DNA of 64,000 nucleotides from Chelatococcus composti (GTDB taxonomy: Bacteria; Pseudomonadota; Alphaproteobacteria; Rhizobiales; Beijerinckiaceae): contig NZ_JACHEH010000007.1 in NCBI RefSeq assembly GCF_014201415.1, forward strand, positions 62,001 through 126,000, written 5' to 3'. Position 1 is the first letter of the stretch. The number at the start of each line of letters is the position of its first letter. The notes under the pieces were generated by a model. It was not told the origin of the DNA, ran no database searches, and saw only the letters and a program-made list of their open reading frames with translations. Below are positions 26,823 through 35,888 of the stretch, piece by piece. A program made the translations under genes and the position numbers.

Positions 26823-27422
26823 TCAGCGGATGGCGGCCTCGTACATCTCCGCCACGTATTCCCAGTTCACCAGGTTCTCGATGAACGCCTTGAGATAGTC
26901 GGGGCGACGGTTGCGGTAATCGATGTAATAGGAATGCTCCCACACGTCGCAGCCGAGAATCGGCTTGGCGCCATGCACCAGCGGGTTTTCGCCGTTGGGC
27001 GTCTTCATGACAACGATCTTGCCGTCCTTCACGGCGAGCCAGCACCAGCCGGAGCCGAACTGCGTGGCACCCGCCTGGGCGAAATCTTCCTTCATCTTCT
27101 CGATGGAGCCGAGATCCTCGATGATCTTCTTCTCGAGGTTGCCGGGGATGGCGCCGCCGCCGTTGGGCTTCATCCACTTCCAGAAGTGGATGTGGTTGTA
27201 GTGCTGGCCGGCGTTGTTGAAGAGGCCCTGATTCTTGCCGAAGGAGCCGACGACAATCTCCTCCAGCGACTTGCCGGCGAGGTCCGTGCCCTCCAGGAGC
27301 TTGTTGCCGTTGTCGACATAGGCCTTGTGGTGCTTGTCGTGATGATACTCCAGCGTCTCCCTGGACATGTAGGGCTGGAGGGCGTCATAGGCGTAGGGAA
27401 GATCGGGGAGGGTGAAGGACAT
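26823..27422 (-). CDS. sodB: Superoxide dismutase, Fe/Mn family
   Basis: The 199-residue enzyme dismutates superoxide in the cytoplasm. Metal ligands are visible: His27 in YHHDKHH, a His in HYNHIHFW, and the Asp and His of DVWEHSYYIDY. The segment FNNAGQHYNH places a Gln where iron-type enzymes carry their outer-sphere Gln, and GSGWCWLAV also fits, so iron or cambialistic use is more likely than strict manganese. AAAGGAG precedes the ATG, giving a strong start; a perfect terminator follows. It is a single gene, divergent from the acidic membrane protein. Confidence 0.95.
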   Translation of the reverse strand: MSFTLPDLPYAYDALQPYMSRETLEYHHDKHHKAYVDNGNKLLEGTDLAGKSLEEIVVGSFGKNQGLFNNAGQHYNHIHFWKWMKPNGGGAIPGNLEKKIIEDLGSIEKMKEDFAQAGATQFGSGWCWLAVKDGKIVVMKTPNGENPLVHGAKPILGCDVWEHSYYIDYRNRRPDYLKAFIENLVNWEYVAEMYEAAIR

Positions 27423-27700
27423 CGTTATCTCCTTTGCTTCCGCATCGAGAAATCCGGGACGCGTGCCGGTGGCAGCGCCTGAGGTCATGTCACGTCCGTC
27501 GGCGAACTGCCCGGCGCGCGACGGGCGTGCTGGCCTCCCGGGCAGCGGCTAGCCGTGGAAGAGCCCACCCGGACTACTTAGGCACGGTTGGCGTACGGAG
27601 CAAGCGCGCGCTGCGCAGGCCGCCACGAGTTGGCAGCATGAGCGCGAGGCTTTACTGTGAAGACAAGAAGTATGGCGTACTCTGAAACGAAAGTTGTCGT

Positions 27701-28897
27701 GTGATGGTTGCCCTAATCCTCGTTGTTGCAGGTGTTCTCGTTGCCGGTGGCTTCTACGCGGTGATGACCGGGGCCGACATCATCGTGCTCGAGCGCGGAT
27801 GGTCGATGGTCATTGCCGGCAGTATCTTTGCCGCTGCGGGCTTCGTTCTGGCGGCCATTGCACTTCTCATGCGTGACTTGCGCCGTCTCGCGGCGAATCT
27901 GGAATTCCTGCCGGCGCGCGAGGCTGCGCAGTCGGCAGGCCAGGGCTTCGACGACGAAGCGGACTTCCGTCCTGTGGTGGTGCCGGGCGTTCCTGTCGCC
28001 CCCGCGACGTCCGAGGCCTCGACCGGCCGCAGCGACGAGAGGGAGGAGGAAACGGCCGAGGAGCCGGGCTTCGAGGCGCTGCGGCCCTTCCCCTCACGCC
28101 GATTCGGGGATGTGTCCGGCCGCGAGGGCGAGCGGGAGGAGCCCGTCATCTCCGCCGGGCCGGAGACGGCGGAAGAGGAGCCGGCCAAGCCTGCACGCGC
28201 CGCCAGGCTGGACGATCCGTTCGCTCGCTTCGACTTCTCGCGGGACCTCTTCAGCACCGAGAGCAAGACGAAGGACGAGGCACGGGAGGCCGACAGGGAG
28301 AGCGCCGAGGCGAAGGAGGAACCGCGCCTGCCGGCGGTTGGCACCGCGCCCGAGCAATCCGGGGAGCTGGAGGAGACCACCCCGGAGGCGGAGTCCGCTT
28401 CTGTCGCCGCGCCGGCCCCGGAGCTGCCACAACTGCCGGCCTGGCTGCGCCGCTCGGAGGATAAGGACAAGACGAAACGGCCAGAGGCGCCCGCGCCCTT
28501 CTGGCCGCCGCGGGACCGTGACGTTGCCCCCGCGCCGGCCGACAACGCGGCGAGTGTCGAGGAGGCACCAGCCCGGGCAGCGGAGGCGCCGGAAGAGGCC
28601 GGCATCGACGAGCGCACGGATGCGGCGCAGGAGGTGCAGGAGCAGCCCGCTGCGGCCGAGGAGCCCGTGCCCTCCCAGGCACAGGACGAGGCTGTCGCAG
28701 CGGCGCCCACCGTCGTCGGCACCTACAGCGCCGGCGGCAACCTCTATGTGATGTATTCGGACGGTTCCATCGAGGCCGAGACCGGCCGCGGCGTCTTCAG
28801 GTTCGCCTCGCTCGACGAGCTGAAGCACTACATCGCCACCGGCGAGGGCGGGCAGCTCCAGCCTTCGGGCCGGGCGACCGCGCCCAGCGCCGAATGA
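27701..28897 (+). CDS. Acidic, low-complexity membrane protein of unknown function
   Basis: The 398-residue protein has two predicted membrane helices (residues 2-22 and 32-57) separated by a short loop, then RDLRRLAANLEFL. A long disordered cytosolic region rich in Glu, Ala and Pro covers about 70-340. A compact C-terminal module of about 50 residues starts GTYSAGGNLYVMYSDGSIEAE and continues RGVFRFASLDELKHYI. The C-terminal module is the conserved part and is seen in other Hyphomicrobiales proteins; its role is unknown. The start is GTG at 27701 with GAAAG seven bases upstream; ATG at 27704 is possible. It converges on the sulfurtransferase gene. Confidence 0.75.
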   Translation: MMVALILVVAGVLVAGGFYAVMTGADIIVLERGWSMVIAGSIFAAAGFVLAAIALLMRDLRRLAANLEFLPAREAAQSAGQGFDDEADFRPVVVPGVPVAPATSEASTGRSDEREEETAEEPGFEALRPFPSRRFGDVSGREGEREEPVISAGPETAEEEPAKPARAARLDDPFARFDFSRDLFSTESKTKDEAREADRESAEAKEEPRLPAVGTAPEQSGELEETTPEAESASVAAPAPELPQLPAWLRRSEDKDKTKRPEAPAPFWPPRDRDVAPAPADNAASVEEAPARAAEAPEEAGIDERTDAAQEVQEQPAAAEEPVPSQAQDEAVAAAPTVVGTYSAGGNLYVMYSDGSIEAETGRGVFRFASLDELKHYIATGEGGQLQPSGRATAPSAE

Positions 28898-28924
28898 GGC
28901 GCGGTCCCGGCGGCGCCCGGCCGC

Positions 28925-29785
28925 TCAGTCGAGCGGCTCGGTCACGACGGGGCAATCGGCCCGGCTGCCCCATTCCGCCCACGAGCCGTCGTAGAGCGCG
29001 GCGGGCGGCCTGCCTACGGCATCAAGCGCGAGCCACAGCACCGCTGCCGTGACGCCCGACCCGCAGGAGGTGATGACAGGCCGGTCGAGGTCGACGCCTG
29101 CGGCCTCGAAGGCGGCCCGGATGTCGTCCGGCGCCCTGAGCCGCCCCTGCTCGACGACGCGTCCATATGGCACGTTGAAACTGCCGGGCATGCGGCCGGG
29201 GCGCACGCCGGGGCGCGGCTCCGGCGCCTCACCGCGGAATCGCTCCGGCGAGCGTGCGTCGACGATCTGCGCCGTCCGTCCGGCGAGGGCGGCGCGCACC
29301 TGCTCCACATCTGCGACCCCCTGCGGCGTCCGCGCCGTGATGGTGCGCCGTGGCGGCGAGACCGTTCCGGATTCGACGGGCCGGCGCTCCGCAAACCATT
29401 TCGGGAAGCCGCCGTCCAGGATCCTGACGTCCTGCGCGCCGAAGGCACGGAACATCCACCACACCCGCGCCGCGGAGAAGAGGCCGGCGCCGTCATAGAC
29501 CACGATGCGCATGCCGTCGCCGATGCCGAGCGCGCCGACGGCTTCGGCGAAGCGCTCCGCGCTCGGCATCATGTGCGGCAGATCCGTGGTCTCGTCGCGG
29601 ATGGCATCAATGTCGAAGTGGACCGCGCCCGGTATGTGCGCGGCGCGATATTCCGCGGCGCCGTCGCGATTCTCCCTGGGCAGATACCAGGAGGCATCGA
29701 CGATGGCGATGTCCGGCGCCCCGAGATTTTCGGCGAGCCAGGCGGTGGACACGAGGTGGGGCGAGGGCAGCTTCGTTTCGGTCAT
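28925..29785 (-). CDS. sseA: 3-mercaptopyruvate sulfurtransferase (tandem rhodanese domains)
   Basis: The 286-residue protein has two rhodanese domains. The N-terminal one is inactive, with VSTAWLAENLGAPDIAIVDASWYLP and the IPGAVHFDID turn. The C-terminal one carries the active-site loop CGSGVTA with Cys241. CGSGVT, rather than CRKGVT, points to mercaptopyruvate instead of thiosulfate as sulfur donor. It is 27 bases downstream of the AlaX gene on the same strand and probably co-transcribed with it. Confidence 0.92.
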   Translation of the reverse strand: MTETKLPSPHLVSTAWLAENLGAPDIAIVDASWYLPRENRDGAAEYRAAHIPGAVHFDIDAIRDETTDLPHMMPSAERFAEAVGALGIGDGMRIVVYDGAGLFSAARVWWMFRAFGAQDVRILDGGFPKWFAERRPVESGTVSPPRRTITARTPQGVADVEQVRAALAGRTAQIVDARSPERFRGEAPEPRPGVRPGRMPGSFNVPYGRVVEQGRLRAPDDIRAAFEAAGVDLDRPVITSCGSGVTAAVLWLALDAVGRPPAALYDGSWAEWGSRADCPVVTEPLD

Positions 29786-29812
29786 GGCATGGCCTTCCGG
29801 GCAGGAGCGAGA

Positions 29813-30529
29813 TCAGACGAGCGCGATCCGCACCCGCCGGTTCTGTCGGCCCTTCTTCTCGATGGCCGTGACAGCGACCGGGCCGATCTCGCCCGTGCTG
29901 CGCACATGCGTGCCGCCGCAGGGCTGCAGGTCGAGTCCCTCGATCTCGACGAGCCGCACCCGGCCGGTGCCCATCGGCGGCTTGACCGACATCGTCTTGA
30001 CGAGGCCGGGATTGGCGAGAAGCTCCTCGTCGGTGATCCAGCGCTCCCGCACCGGCGCGTCCTTCGTGATCATATCGTTGAGCCGGGCGCTGATCTCGTC
30101 CTTGTCGAGGCCGGCGTCGGGAATGTCGAAGTCAAGCCGGCCTTCGCCGTTGCCGATGGCGCCGCCCGTGACGGGAAAGGGCAGGACGACCGAGAGCAAA
30201 TGCAGCGCGGTGTGGACCCGCATGCGCGCATGGCGGACGGCCCAGTCGAGGCGCAGGCCGACCGTGTCGCCGACGGCCGGGAGCCTTCCCGCGGCCGCCG
30301 GGATGTGGGCGACCGTCGAACGGTCCGGGCCGTAGACGGCATTGGCAATGGCGATCTCCCCGCCGTCGGGCAGCGTGATCCAGCCGACGTCGCCGGGCTG
30401 GCCGCCACCCTGGGCATAGAAGATGGTGCGATCGAGAACGATGCCGCCGTTGTCGTCGATGCCGACGACGGTCGCCTCGGCCGTCCTGGCATAGGGATCG
30501 TCCCGGAACAGAAGGGTCGTCTTGCTCAT
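29813..30529 (-). CDS. Alanyl-tRNA editing protein AlaX
   Basis: The 238-residue stand-alone editing domain hydrolyses mischarged seryl- or glycyl-tRNA(Ala). The zinc ligands are HTALHLLS (two His) and LQPCGGTHVRSTGEIG (Cys and His). The N-terminal beta-barrel contains TIFYAQGGGQPGDVG. This corresponds to the AlaRS editing and C-Ala-less forms of about 240 residues. The start at 30529 is followed by MSKTTLLFRDDPYARTAEA, which fits the family; the 56-codon longer frame is a low-complexity extension. Confidence 0.92.
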   Translation of the reverse strand: MSKTTLLFRDDPYARTAEATVVGIDDNGGIVLDRTIFYAQGGGQPGDVGWITLPDGGEIAIANAVYGPDRSTVAHIPAAAGRLPAVGDTVGLRLDWAVRHARMRVHTALHLLSVVLPFPVTGGAIGNGEGRLDFDIPDAGLDKDEISARLNDMITKDAPVRERWITDEELLANPGLVKTMSVKPPMGTGRVRLVEIEGLDLQPCGGTHVRSTGEIGPVAVTAIEKKGRQNRRVRIALV

Positions 30530-30838
30530 TGCCTGCCTCCGCGAAACGGTTGGGCGACCGTAGGCGGCGCCTTCCGCTACCGCAAGCCCGCCCGCGGCAC
30601 GAGCACACGCGCCAGCCATGCGTGCCACAGCAGGCATTCCGGTCCGCTTGCCGGCGGCCGGGGCTTGCGACAAGGGAGAACATTGATCGGCCAGCATCCC
30701 CCGGTCATGATCTGCATCAAGGCCGCAACGGTGCCCGGCGATCTAGAACGAGCCTGACGCCCGTATCAGCTCGTTTCGGGCGGAATAGCGGTCTGTGCGG
30801 CGGCGCACGCGCGGCTGCGGGCCTTCAGGAGAAGTCGG
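30530..30838. other. 309-base divergent intergenic region with an FNR/FixK-like box
   Basis: No credible gene was seen between the AlaX gene and the HlyD gene. The region contains the 14-base box at 30707-30720 described separately, and a weakly AT-rich stretch TCTAGA at 30742-30747, placed where a -10 element would fall if the box is centred at -41.5. The remainder is GC-rich with no strong hairpin. Confidence 0.6.
30707..30720. promoter_or_regulatory. FNR/FixK-like box upstream of the HlyD-RbbA-YhhJ genes
   Basis: ATGATCTGCATCAA matches the FNR/FixK consensus TTGAT-N4-ATCAA at nine of ten defined positions; only the first base differs. It lies 118 bases before the HlyD start. With the box at -41.5 the transcript would start near 30755. 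Matching by chance in this GC content is uncommon but possible. Confidence 0.5.
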
Positions 30839-31879
30839 ATGAGTTTGTCCCGTCTCGGTCGTCTCGCGCTGATTGCCGCCCTTCTTTCGGTTCCCGTCCT
30901 GCCGGCCGGCGAGGCGGCCCTCGGCGCCGGGGTCGCGCAGGCGCAGGGCAGGCTCGAGGCGCTGATCAACCGCCTGCGGCGAAACAGCCTGCCAGAGGGC
31001 ATCGTCAAGGCCAACGGCCGCATCGAGGCCGAACAGGTCGACATCGCGGCCAAGTATCCCGGCCGCCTCGTCGAGGTTCTCGTCGAGGAGGGCAGCATGG
31101 TCGAGGCCGGCCAGGTCGTCGCCCGCATGGACGATTCCGAGTACCGGGCGCAGCTGCGCGGTGCCGAGGCGCAGGTGCAGCGCGCCATCAAGGCCAAGGC
31201 GGAGGCTGAGGCGCTGATCGCCCAGCGCGAGAGCGACCGCACGCTCGCCCGCGCCGAGCTCGCCCGTGCCGAGGAACTCTTCGCCAAGGGCCACTTTTCC
31301 CAGGAGCGGCTCGACCAGCGGCGCAGCCAGATGAAGGCAGCCGATGCAGCGCTCCGCGCAGCCCAGGCGGCGCGCGACCAGGCCATCGCCGCCATCGAGG
31401 CGGCGCAGGCGGATGTCGCGCGGCTCGAGACGGTGCTCTCCGACACGGTGCTGAAGGCGCCGCGGCGCGGGCGCGTGCAGTACAAGCTCGTGCGCAGCGG
31501 CGAGGTGGTGGCCGCCGGCCAGCGCATCGTCACGCTGCTCGACCTCACCGATGTCTACATGACGATCTTCCTGCCCGCACGCGATGCCGGCCGGGTCATC
31601 CTCGGCGACGAGGCCCGCATCATCCTCGATCCCGTGCCGCAATACGTGGTGCCGGCCCGGGTTTCCTTCGTCGCAGCTGAGGCGCAGTTCACGCCGAAGG
31701 CGGTGGAGACAGCGGACGAGCGCGAGAAGCTGATGTTCCGCGTCAAGATCCGCATCGATCCCAATCTCCTCAAGCAATACGAGCCGCAGGTGAAGACCGG
31801 CGTGCGTGGCATCGGCTTCGTCCGCACCGTCAAGGACGCCGACTGGCCGACCGACCTCGCCATCCGGCTGCCGGACTGA
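30839..31879 (+). CDS. HlyD/EmrA-type membrane fusion protein, YhiI-like
   Basis: The 346-residue protein has an N-terminal signal or anchor ([16 protein letters not shown]). A lipoyl-like half motif follows near residue 60 ([18 protein letters not shown] and [19 protein letters not shown]). A long coiled-coil hairpin covers about 95-205, rich in Ala, Glu and Arg. The second lipoyl half is [20 protein letters not shown], with a beta-barrel after it. It should bridge the inner-membrane ABC exporter encoded by the next two genes to the outer membrane, perhaps through TolC, which is encoded about 11 kb away. It is separated by 19 bases from the rbbA-like gene. The order matches the E. coli yhiI-rbbA-yhhJ set. 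Confidence 0.9.
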   Translation: MSLSRLGRLALIAALLSVPVLPAGEAALGAGVAQAQGRLEALINRLRRNSLPEGIVKANGRIEAEQVDIAAKYPGRLVEVLVEEGSMVEAGQVVARMDDSEYRAQLRGAEAQVQRAIKAKAEAEALIAQRESDRTLARAELARAEELFAKGHFSQERLDQRRSQMKAADAALRAAQAARDQAIAAIEAAQADVARLETVLSDTVLKAPRRGRVQYKLVRSGEVVAAGQRIVTLLDLTDVYMTIFLPARDAGRVILGDEARIILDPVPQYVVPARVSFVAAEAQFTPKAVETADEREKLMFRVKIRIDPNLLKQYEPQVKTGVRGIGFVRTVKDADWPTDLAIRLPD

Positions 31880-31898
31880 GCCATCGGGGAGCTCTCCC

Positions 31899-34667
31899 AT
31901 GGAACTCGCCAGCCGTCCCGCGGCCCCGGCCGACGCCGGTGCGAACGCCGTCGTCACGCTGCGCGGGGTCACCCACCGCTACGGCAAGGTGCGGGCACTC
32001 GACGACGTGACGCTGTCGATCCCGGCCGGCTGCATGGCCGGCCTGATTGGCCCGGACGGGGTCGGCAAGTCGACGCTGCTCGCGCTCGCCGCCGGCGTGC
32101 GCAGGATCGGGGAAGGGGAGGTGCGGGTGCTCGGCGGCGACATGGCCGATGCCGCGCACCGCAGGGCGTGCGGCGCGCGTATCGCCTACATGCCGCAGGG
32201 GCTCGGCCGCAACCTCTATCCCACGCTCTCGGTCTACGAGAACCTCGACTTCTTCGCTCGCCTTTTCGGGCAGGGCGCCGAGGAGCGCCAGGCGCGCATC
32301 GCCGAACTTCTGGCGGCGACCGGGCTCGACCCGTTCCCGGACCGGCCCGCGGGCAAGCTCTCGGGCGGCATGAAGCAGAAGCTCAGCCTGTGCTGCGCGC
32401 TGATCCATGACCCGGACCTCATCATCCTCGACGAGCCGACGACGGGCGTCGACCCGCTGTCGCGCCGACAGTTCTGGGATCTCATCGAGCGCATCAGGCA
32501 GCGCCGGCCCGGCATCAGCGTCATCGTCGCCACGGCCTACATGGAGGAGGCCGAGCGCTTCGACTGGCTTGCCGCCATGCACGACGGCAAGGTGATCGCC
32601 ACCGGCTCGCCGGCCGAGGTGCGCGCACGAGCCGGGACGGACACGCTCGAAGAGGCCTTCATTGCCCTCCTGCCGGAGGAAAAGCGCCGCCAGCACCAGC
32701 CTGTCGTCGTGCGTCCGCGGGTGGCGAGCGATGGGCCGCCCGCCATCGAGGCGGAGGGGCTGACCTGCCGCTTCGGCGACTTCACAGCAGTCGACCATGT
32801 CAGCTTCCGCATCGCGCGCGGGGAGATCTTCGGCTTTCTCGGCTCCAACGGCTGCGGCAAGTCGACGACGATGAAGATGCTGACCGGCCTTCTGCCGGCG
32901 AGCGAGGGCTGGGCCAAGCTGTTCGGCGAGCCGCTCGATGCGGGCGACCTCGAGACGCGCCGGCGCGTCGGCTACATGTCGCAGTCCTTCTCGCTCTACG
33001 GCGAGTTGACGGTGCGGCAGAACCTCGAGCTGCACGCCCACCTCTTCCACATGCCGGCCGAAAGGGTCGCCTCGCGCGTGGAGGAAATGCTGCGGCGCTT
33101 CGACCTCGCGGAGGTTGCCGACGAGCGGCCCGAGAGCCTGCCGCTCGGCATCCGCCAGCGCCTGCAGCTTGCGGTGGCGGTCGTCCACGAGCCGGAAATG
33201 CTGATCCTCGACGAGCCGACCTCAGGCGTCGATCCGGTGGCGCGGGACGCGTTCTGGCGCTTCCTCATCGACCTGTCGCGCGACGAGGGGGTAACGATCT
33301 TCATCTCCACCCATTTCATGAACGAGGCCGCGCGCTGCGACCGCATCTCGCTGATGCACGCGGGCAAGGTGCTCGACGTGGGCACGCCGAAGGAGCTGGC
33401 AGAGCGTCACGGCGGCGGCGACATCGAGGAGGCCTTCGTCGCCTGCCTCGCCGAGGCCGCGGGTATCGACCTGTCGGCCGGAGAGGCGACGCCGGCGCCT
33501 GCGGCCCTGCCGCCGGCCACGGAGCCCGCGCAGCCGGCCCGCTCGTTCGACCTGCGCCGCCTCTGGGCCTACGCCCGGCGCGAGACGATGGAGCTGCTGC
33601 GCGATCCCATCCGTCTCGCCTTCGCGCTGCTCGGGCCGATCATCCTCATGATCACCTTCGGCTACGGCATCTCCTTCGATGTCGAGAAGCTCGCCTTCGC
33701 CGCCTTCGACCAGGACCAGTCGCTGGAGAGCCGGAAGCTCCTCGAGAGCTTCTCGGGCTCGCGCTATTTCGATGAGCGGGAGCCGATCTCCGACGCCGCC
33801 GAGATGGTGGACCGGCTGAAGAGCGGCGAGCTCAAGCTCGCCATCGAGATTCCGGCCGGCTTCGGGCGCGATCTCGTGGCCGGCCGGCAGCCGGAGGTCG
33901 GTGTGTGGCTCGACGGCGCCATGCCCTTCCGGGCCGAGACCACACGCGGCTACGTGACGGGGCTCGCGATGCAGTATCTCGAAACCGCAGCCACGGAGAA
34001 GGGCAGCTCCGTCAGCCTCGTGCCGGCCGACATCGAGACACGCTTCCGCTACAACCAGGCCTTCCGGAGCGTCTACGCCATCGTGCCCAGCGTCATCATG
34101 CTGATGCTTGTGCTGATCCCGGCCATCATGACGGCGGTGGGCGTGGTGCGCGAGAAGGAGACGGGCTCCATCGCCAACTTCCGTGCGACACCCGTCACCA
34201 AGCTGGAGTTCCTCGTCGGCAAGCAGCTGCCCTATGTCGTCATCGCGTTGGTGAGTTTCCTCACGCTCCTCGGCCTCGCGCTGCTGGTGTTCGGCGTGCC
34301 GGTGAAAGGCTCGCTCGCGACGCTGCTTCTGGCGACGCTGCTCTATATTTTCGCGACGACAGGCTTCGGCCTGTTCGTCTCGTGCTTCACGCGCACACAG
34401 GTGGCGGCGGTTTTCGCCACCTCCATCATCGCCATCATCCCGTCGGTCAACTTCTCGGGCCTTCTGGTGCCTGTCTCGTCGCTGTCGGGCAGCGCACGCA
34501 TCCTCGGGCTCGCTTTTCCCGCGGCGTGGTATCAGCCGGTGAGCGTCGGCACCTTCACCAAGAGCCTCGGCTTCGCAGACCTGTGGCTCAACCTCGTCAT
34601 GCTGGCGCTGTTCGCCGTCGGCTTCATCGTCGCGTCGCAGCTCGCGCTCGCCAAGCAGGAGCCGTGA
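31899..34667 (+). CDS. RbbA-like fused ABC transporter: two ATPase domains plus ABC-2 permease
   Basis: The 922-residue protein contains two nucleotide-binding domains and one permease domain. NBD1 (about 18-245) has GPDGVGKST at 51-59, signature LSGGMKQKL and Walker [17 protein letters not shown]2 (about 280-510) has GSNGCGKST, a degenerate signature [11 protein letters not shown] and [12 protein letters not shown]. The ABC-2 permease (about 555-922) has a first helix [18 protein letters not shown], a large periplasmic loop and five C-terminal helices. The same domain order is found in E. coli RbbA, first described as a ribosome-associated ATPase and in context an exporter. LPLG in place of LSGG in NBD2 also occurs in that family. 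It is followed after two bases by a second permease. Confidence 0.9.
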   Translation: MELASRPAAPADAGANAVVTLRGVTHRYGKVRALDDVTLSIPAGCMAGLIGPDGVGKSTLLALAAGVRRIGEGEVRVLGGDMADAAHRRACGARIAYMPQGLGRNLYPTLSVYENLDFFARLFGQGAEERQARIAELLAATGLDPFPDRPAGKLSGGMKQKLSLCCALIHDPDLIILDEPTTGVDPLSRRQFWDLIERIRQRRPGISVIVATAYMEEAERFDWLAAMHDGKVIATGSPAEVRARAGTDTLEEAFIALLPEEKRRQHQPVVVRPRVASDGPPAIEAEGLTCRFGDFTAVDHVSFRIARGEIFGFLGSNGCGKSTTMKMLTGLLPASEGWAKLFGEPLDAGDLETRRRVGYMSQSFSLYGELTVRQNLELHAHLFHMPAERVASRVEEMLRRFDLAEVADERPESLPLGIRQRLQLAVAVVHEPEMLILDEPTSGVDPVARDAFWRFLIDLSRDEGVTIFISTHFMNEAARCDRISLMHAGKVLDVGTPKELAERHGGGDIEEAFVACLAEAAGIDLSAGEATPAPAALPPATEPAQPARSFDLRRLWAYARRETMELLRDPIRLAFALLGPIILMITFGYGISFDVEKLAFAAFDQDQSLESRKLLESFSGSRYFDEREPISDAAEMVDRLKSGELKLAIEIPAGFGRDLVAGRQPEVGVWLDGAMPFRAETTRGYVTGLAMQYLETAATEKGSSVSLVPADIETRFRYNQAFRSVYAIVPSVIMLMLVLIPAIMTAVGVVREKETGSIANFRATPVTKLEFLVGKQLPYVVIALVSFLTLLGLALLVFGVPVKGSLATLLLATLLYIFATTGFGLFVSCFTRTQVAAVFATSIIAIIPSVNFSGLLVPVSSLSGSARILGLAFPAAWYQPVSVGTFTKSLGFADLWLNLVMLALFAVGFIVASQLALAKQEP

Positions 34668-34669
34668 CA

Positions 34670-35839
34670 ATGAGCGGACAAGGGGAACGGCACCGCCTCA
34701 CGGCGCGCGGCATCGGGGGGAAGATCGCTAACACGCTGCGTCTCGCCGTGAAGGAACTGCGCAGCATCCGGGCCGACCCCATCCTCGTCGCGCTCATCCT
34801 CTACACCTTCACCGTCGCGATCTACGCGGTGGCGACGGGCGCGAAGACCGAGGCGGAGAACATGGCCATCGCGGTCGTCGACGAGGACCGTTCCGCCCTG
34901 TCGCGCCGCCTGCGCGACGCCTTCCTGCCGCCCCTGTTCAAGACGCCGGTCGAGATCGGTGCCGACGAGATCGACGCCGCCATGGACGCGGGGCGCTTCG
35001 TCTTCGTACTCGTCATTCCGCCGCGCTTCGAGGCGGACCTTCTGGCCGGCCGCAACCCCGAGCTTCAGGTGAACGTGGACGCCACCGCCATGACGCAGGC
35101 GGGCAACGGCGCCGTCTACGCACAGAACATCCTGACCAACGAGATCATCGCCTTCCTCCAGCGGCGGGAAGGCAGCGCCGCCCTGCCGGTCAACGTCGTT
35201 GTGCGGGCGATGTTCAACCCCAACCTCACCTCCGCCTGGTTCACCTCGGTGATGCAGGTGATCAACAACGTCACCATCCTGACCGTCATCCTGACGGGGG
35301 CTGCACTGATCCGCGAGCGCGAGCACGGTACCGTCGAGCATCTGCTCGTCATGCCGGTGACGCCCGTCGAGATCATGCTCGCCAAGATCCTGGCGAACGG
35401 CCTTGTCATCGTCGTTGCGGCCTCCCTCTCGCTCATCTTTGTGGTGGAGGGGCTGCTGGCCGTGCCCATCGCCGGGTCGATCCCGCTCTTTCTCGCCGGG
35501 GCGCTGCTCTATCAGTTCTCCGTGGCGGCGCTGGGCATCCTCATCGCCACCTTCTCGACGTCGATGGCCCAGTTCGGGCTGCTCGCCATCCCGGTGCTCA
35601 TCGGGCTCAACCTGCTGTCGGGTTCGACCACGCCGATGGAGAGCATGCCGGAGTGGCTGCAGTACGTGATGCAGCTTTCCCCCACGACGCATTTCGTCGC
35701 CTTCTCGCAGGCGGTCCTCTATCGTGGAGCGGGGATCGGCATCGTGATGTCGCAGATGCTGGCGCTCGCGGCCATCGGCGTCGTCTACTTCGCCGTCTCG
35801 CTGGGCCGTTTCCGCAAGGCGATCTTCAACGCCGGCTGA
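34670..35839 (+). CDS. ABC-2 type permease, YhhJ-like
   Basis: The 389-residue protein has one N-terminal helix (PILVALILYTFTVAIYAVATG), a periplasmic domain of about 150 residues (AENMAIAVVDEDRSALSRRL onward) and five C-terminal helices ending GRFRKAIFNAG. EREHGTVEHLLVMPVTPVEIMLAKI marks the ABC-2 family coupling region. It is the partner half-permease for the RbbA-like protein, two bases upstream. Together with the HlyD protein they should form one exporter with unknown cargo. The 3' end faces the alcohol dehydrogenase gene across a 49-base gap. Confidence 0.9.
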   Translation: MSGQGERHRLTARGIGGKIANTLRLAVKELRSIRADPILVALILYTFTVAIYAVATGAKTEAENMAIAVVDEDRSALSRRLRDAFLPPLFKTPVEIGADEIDAAMDAGRFVFVLVIPPRFEADLLAGRNPELQVNVDATAMTQAGNGAVYAQNILTNEIIAFLQRREGSAALPVNVVVRAMFNPNLTSAWFTSVMQVINNVTILTVILTGAALIREREHGTVEHLLVMPVTPVEIMLAKILANGLVIVVAASLSLIFVVEGLLAVPIAGSIPLFLAGALLYQFSVAALGILIATFSTSMAQFGLLAIPVLIGLNLLSGSTTPMESMPEWLQYVMQLSPTTHFVAFSQAVLYRGAGIGIVMSQMLALAAIGVVYFAVSLGRFRKAIFNAG

Positions 35840-35860
35840 CCCGGCCGGCGGGAGAGGGGG

Positions 35861-35881
35861 GGGCGGCTGCCGTCGCCGCCC
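35861..35881. terminator. Possible bidirectional hairpin between convergent yhhJ-like and adh genes
   Basis: GGGCGGC (35861-35867) and GCCGCCC (35875-35881) pair perfectly around a 7-base loop in the 49-base convergent gap. There is no T-tract on either strand, so intrinsic termination is uncertain; a role in 3' end stability is equally possible. Confidence 0.4.
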
Positions 35882-35888
35882 GCGGGGC

